23,907 nucleotides of DNA from JADLEX01 sp964586775 (GTDB lineage Bacteria; Lernaellota; Lernaellaia; JACKCT01): assembly GCA_964586775.1 (NCBI GenBank), contig CAZPJD010000218.1:1-23907 (forward strand). The letters run 5' to 3'. The position numbers and the translations under genes are program-made. Positions 23,866 to 23,907 of this stretch are shown piece after piece (within the stretch, counting starts at the first letter, position 1; each line of letters starts with the position of its first letter). The notes under the pieces were generated by a model that searched no databases, was not told the DNA's origin, and worked only from the letters and a program-made list of their open reading frames with translations.

Positions 23866-23907
23866 CGGCCGTGAACTCGGTATGCCAAGCGGAGAAGCGA
23901 ACCCCCA

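Overview
The window is a high-GC, densely coding stretch from a diderm (Gram-negative-type) bacterium. The evidence for a diderm is a Wzx/Wzy-type surface-polysaccharide locus with a Wzc-like BY-kinase, an Ser+2 lipoprotein, and a Tat-type signal on a TldD homologue. Gene content and style (Cys-rich secreted protein, phosphodiesterase-TPR lipoprotein) resemble deltaproteobacterial or Myxococcota-like environmental lineages. That placement is an inference; no rRNA or other phylogenetic marker is present.

Region 1 (2-16740, + strand) is one polysaccharide operon of twelve genes. It starts inside a chain-length regulator/tyrosine autokinase whose 5' end lies outside the window. Next come an O-antigen ligase/polymerase-like membrane protein, a TPR plus beta-sandwich protein, a GT2-methyltransferase fusion, a GT4, a tandem GT4-GT4 fusion, another GT4-like enzyme, a Wzx-type flippase, two SAM methyltransferases, a second ligase/polymerase-like (Wzy-type) protein and a last GT4-like enzyme. 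Apart from a 6-bp gap after the first gene, every junction is an overlap of 4-38 bp, seven of them ATGA/GTGA, so translational coupling is likely. Five GT4-like domains and one GT2 domain suggest an oligosaccharide repeat unit of several sugars. Three SAM-methyltransferase domains here, and a fourth downstream, suggest a methylated glycan. No initiating sugar-phosphate transferase, Wza/OPX export protein or sugar-nucleotide pathway gene is visible; these must lie elsewhere.

Region 2 (16721-20551) holds a small Cys-rich exported protein on the - strand, overlapping the operon's last gene tail to tail by 20 bp. A short divergent intergenic region follows, with promoter-like elements and a 16-bp near-perfect palindrome. 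Then come a zinc-ribbon methyltransferase paralogous to one in the operon and an outer-membrane-type lipoprotein that joins an alkaline-phosphatase-superfamily phosphodiesterase to a TPR tail.

Region 3 (20552-23907) has a hairpin repeat, a promoter-like element with an embedded inverted repeat, and a tldD-tldE-like pair. TldD carries a twin-arginine signal and an HExxxH zinc motif; TldE has neither. The pair ends at a good intrinsic terminator, followed by a 26-bp-arm interspersed inverted repeat.

The leads most worth checking are the Tat-TldD/signal-less TldE pair, the palindrome-controlled divergent promoter with its Cys-rich protein, and the fusion or non-canonical glycosyltransferases. 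I do not see a wholly new class of system; most genes fall in known families in an unusual arrangement.
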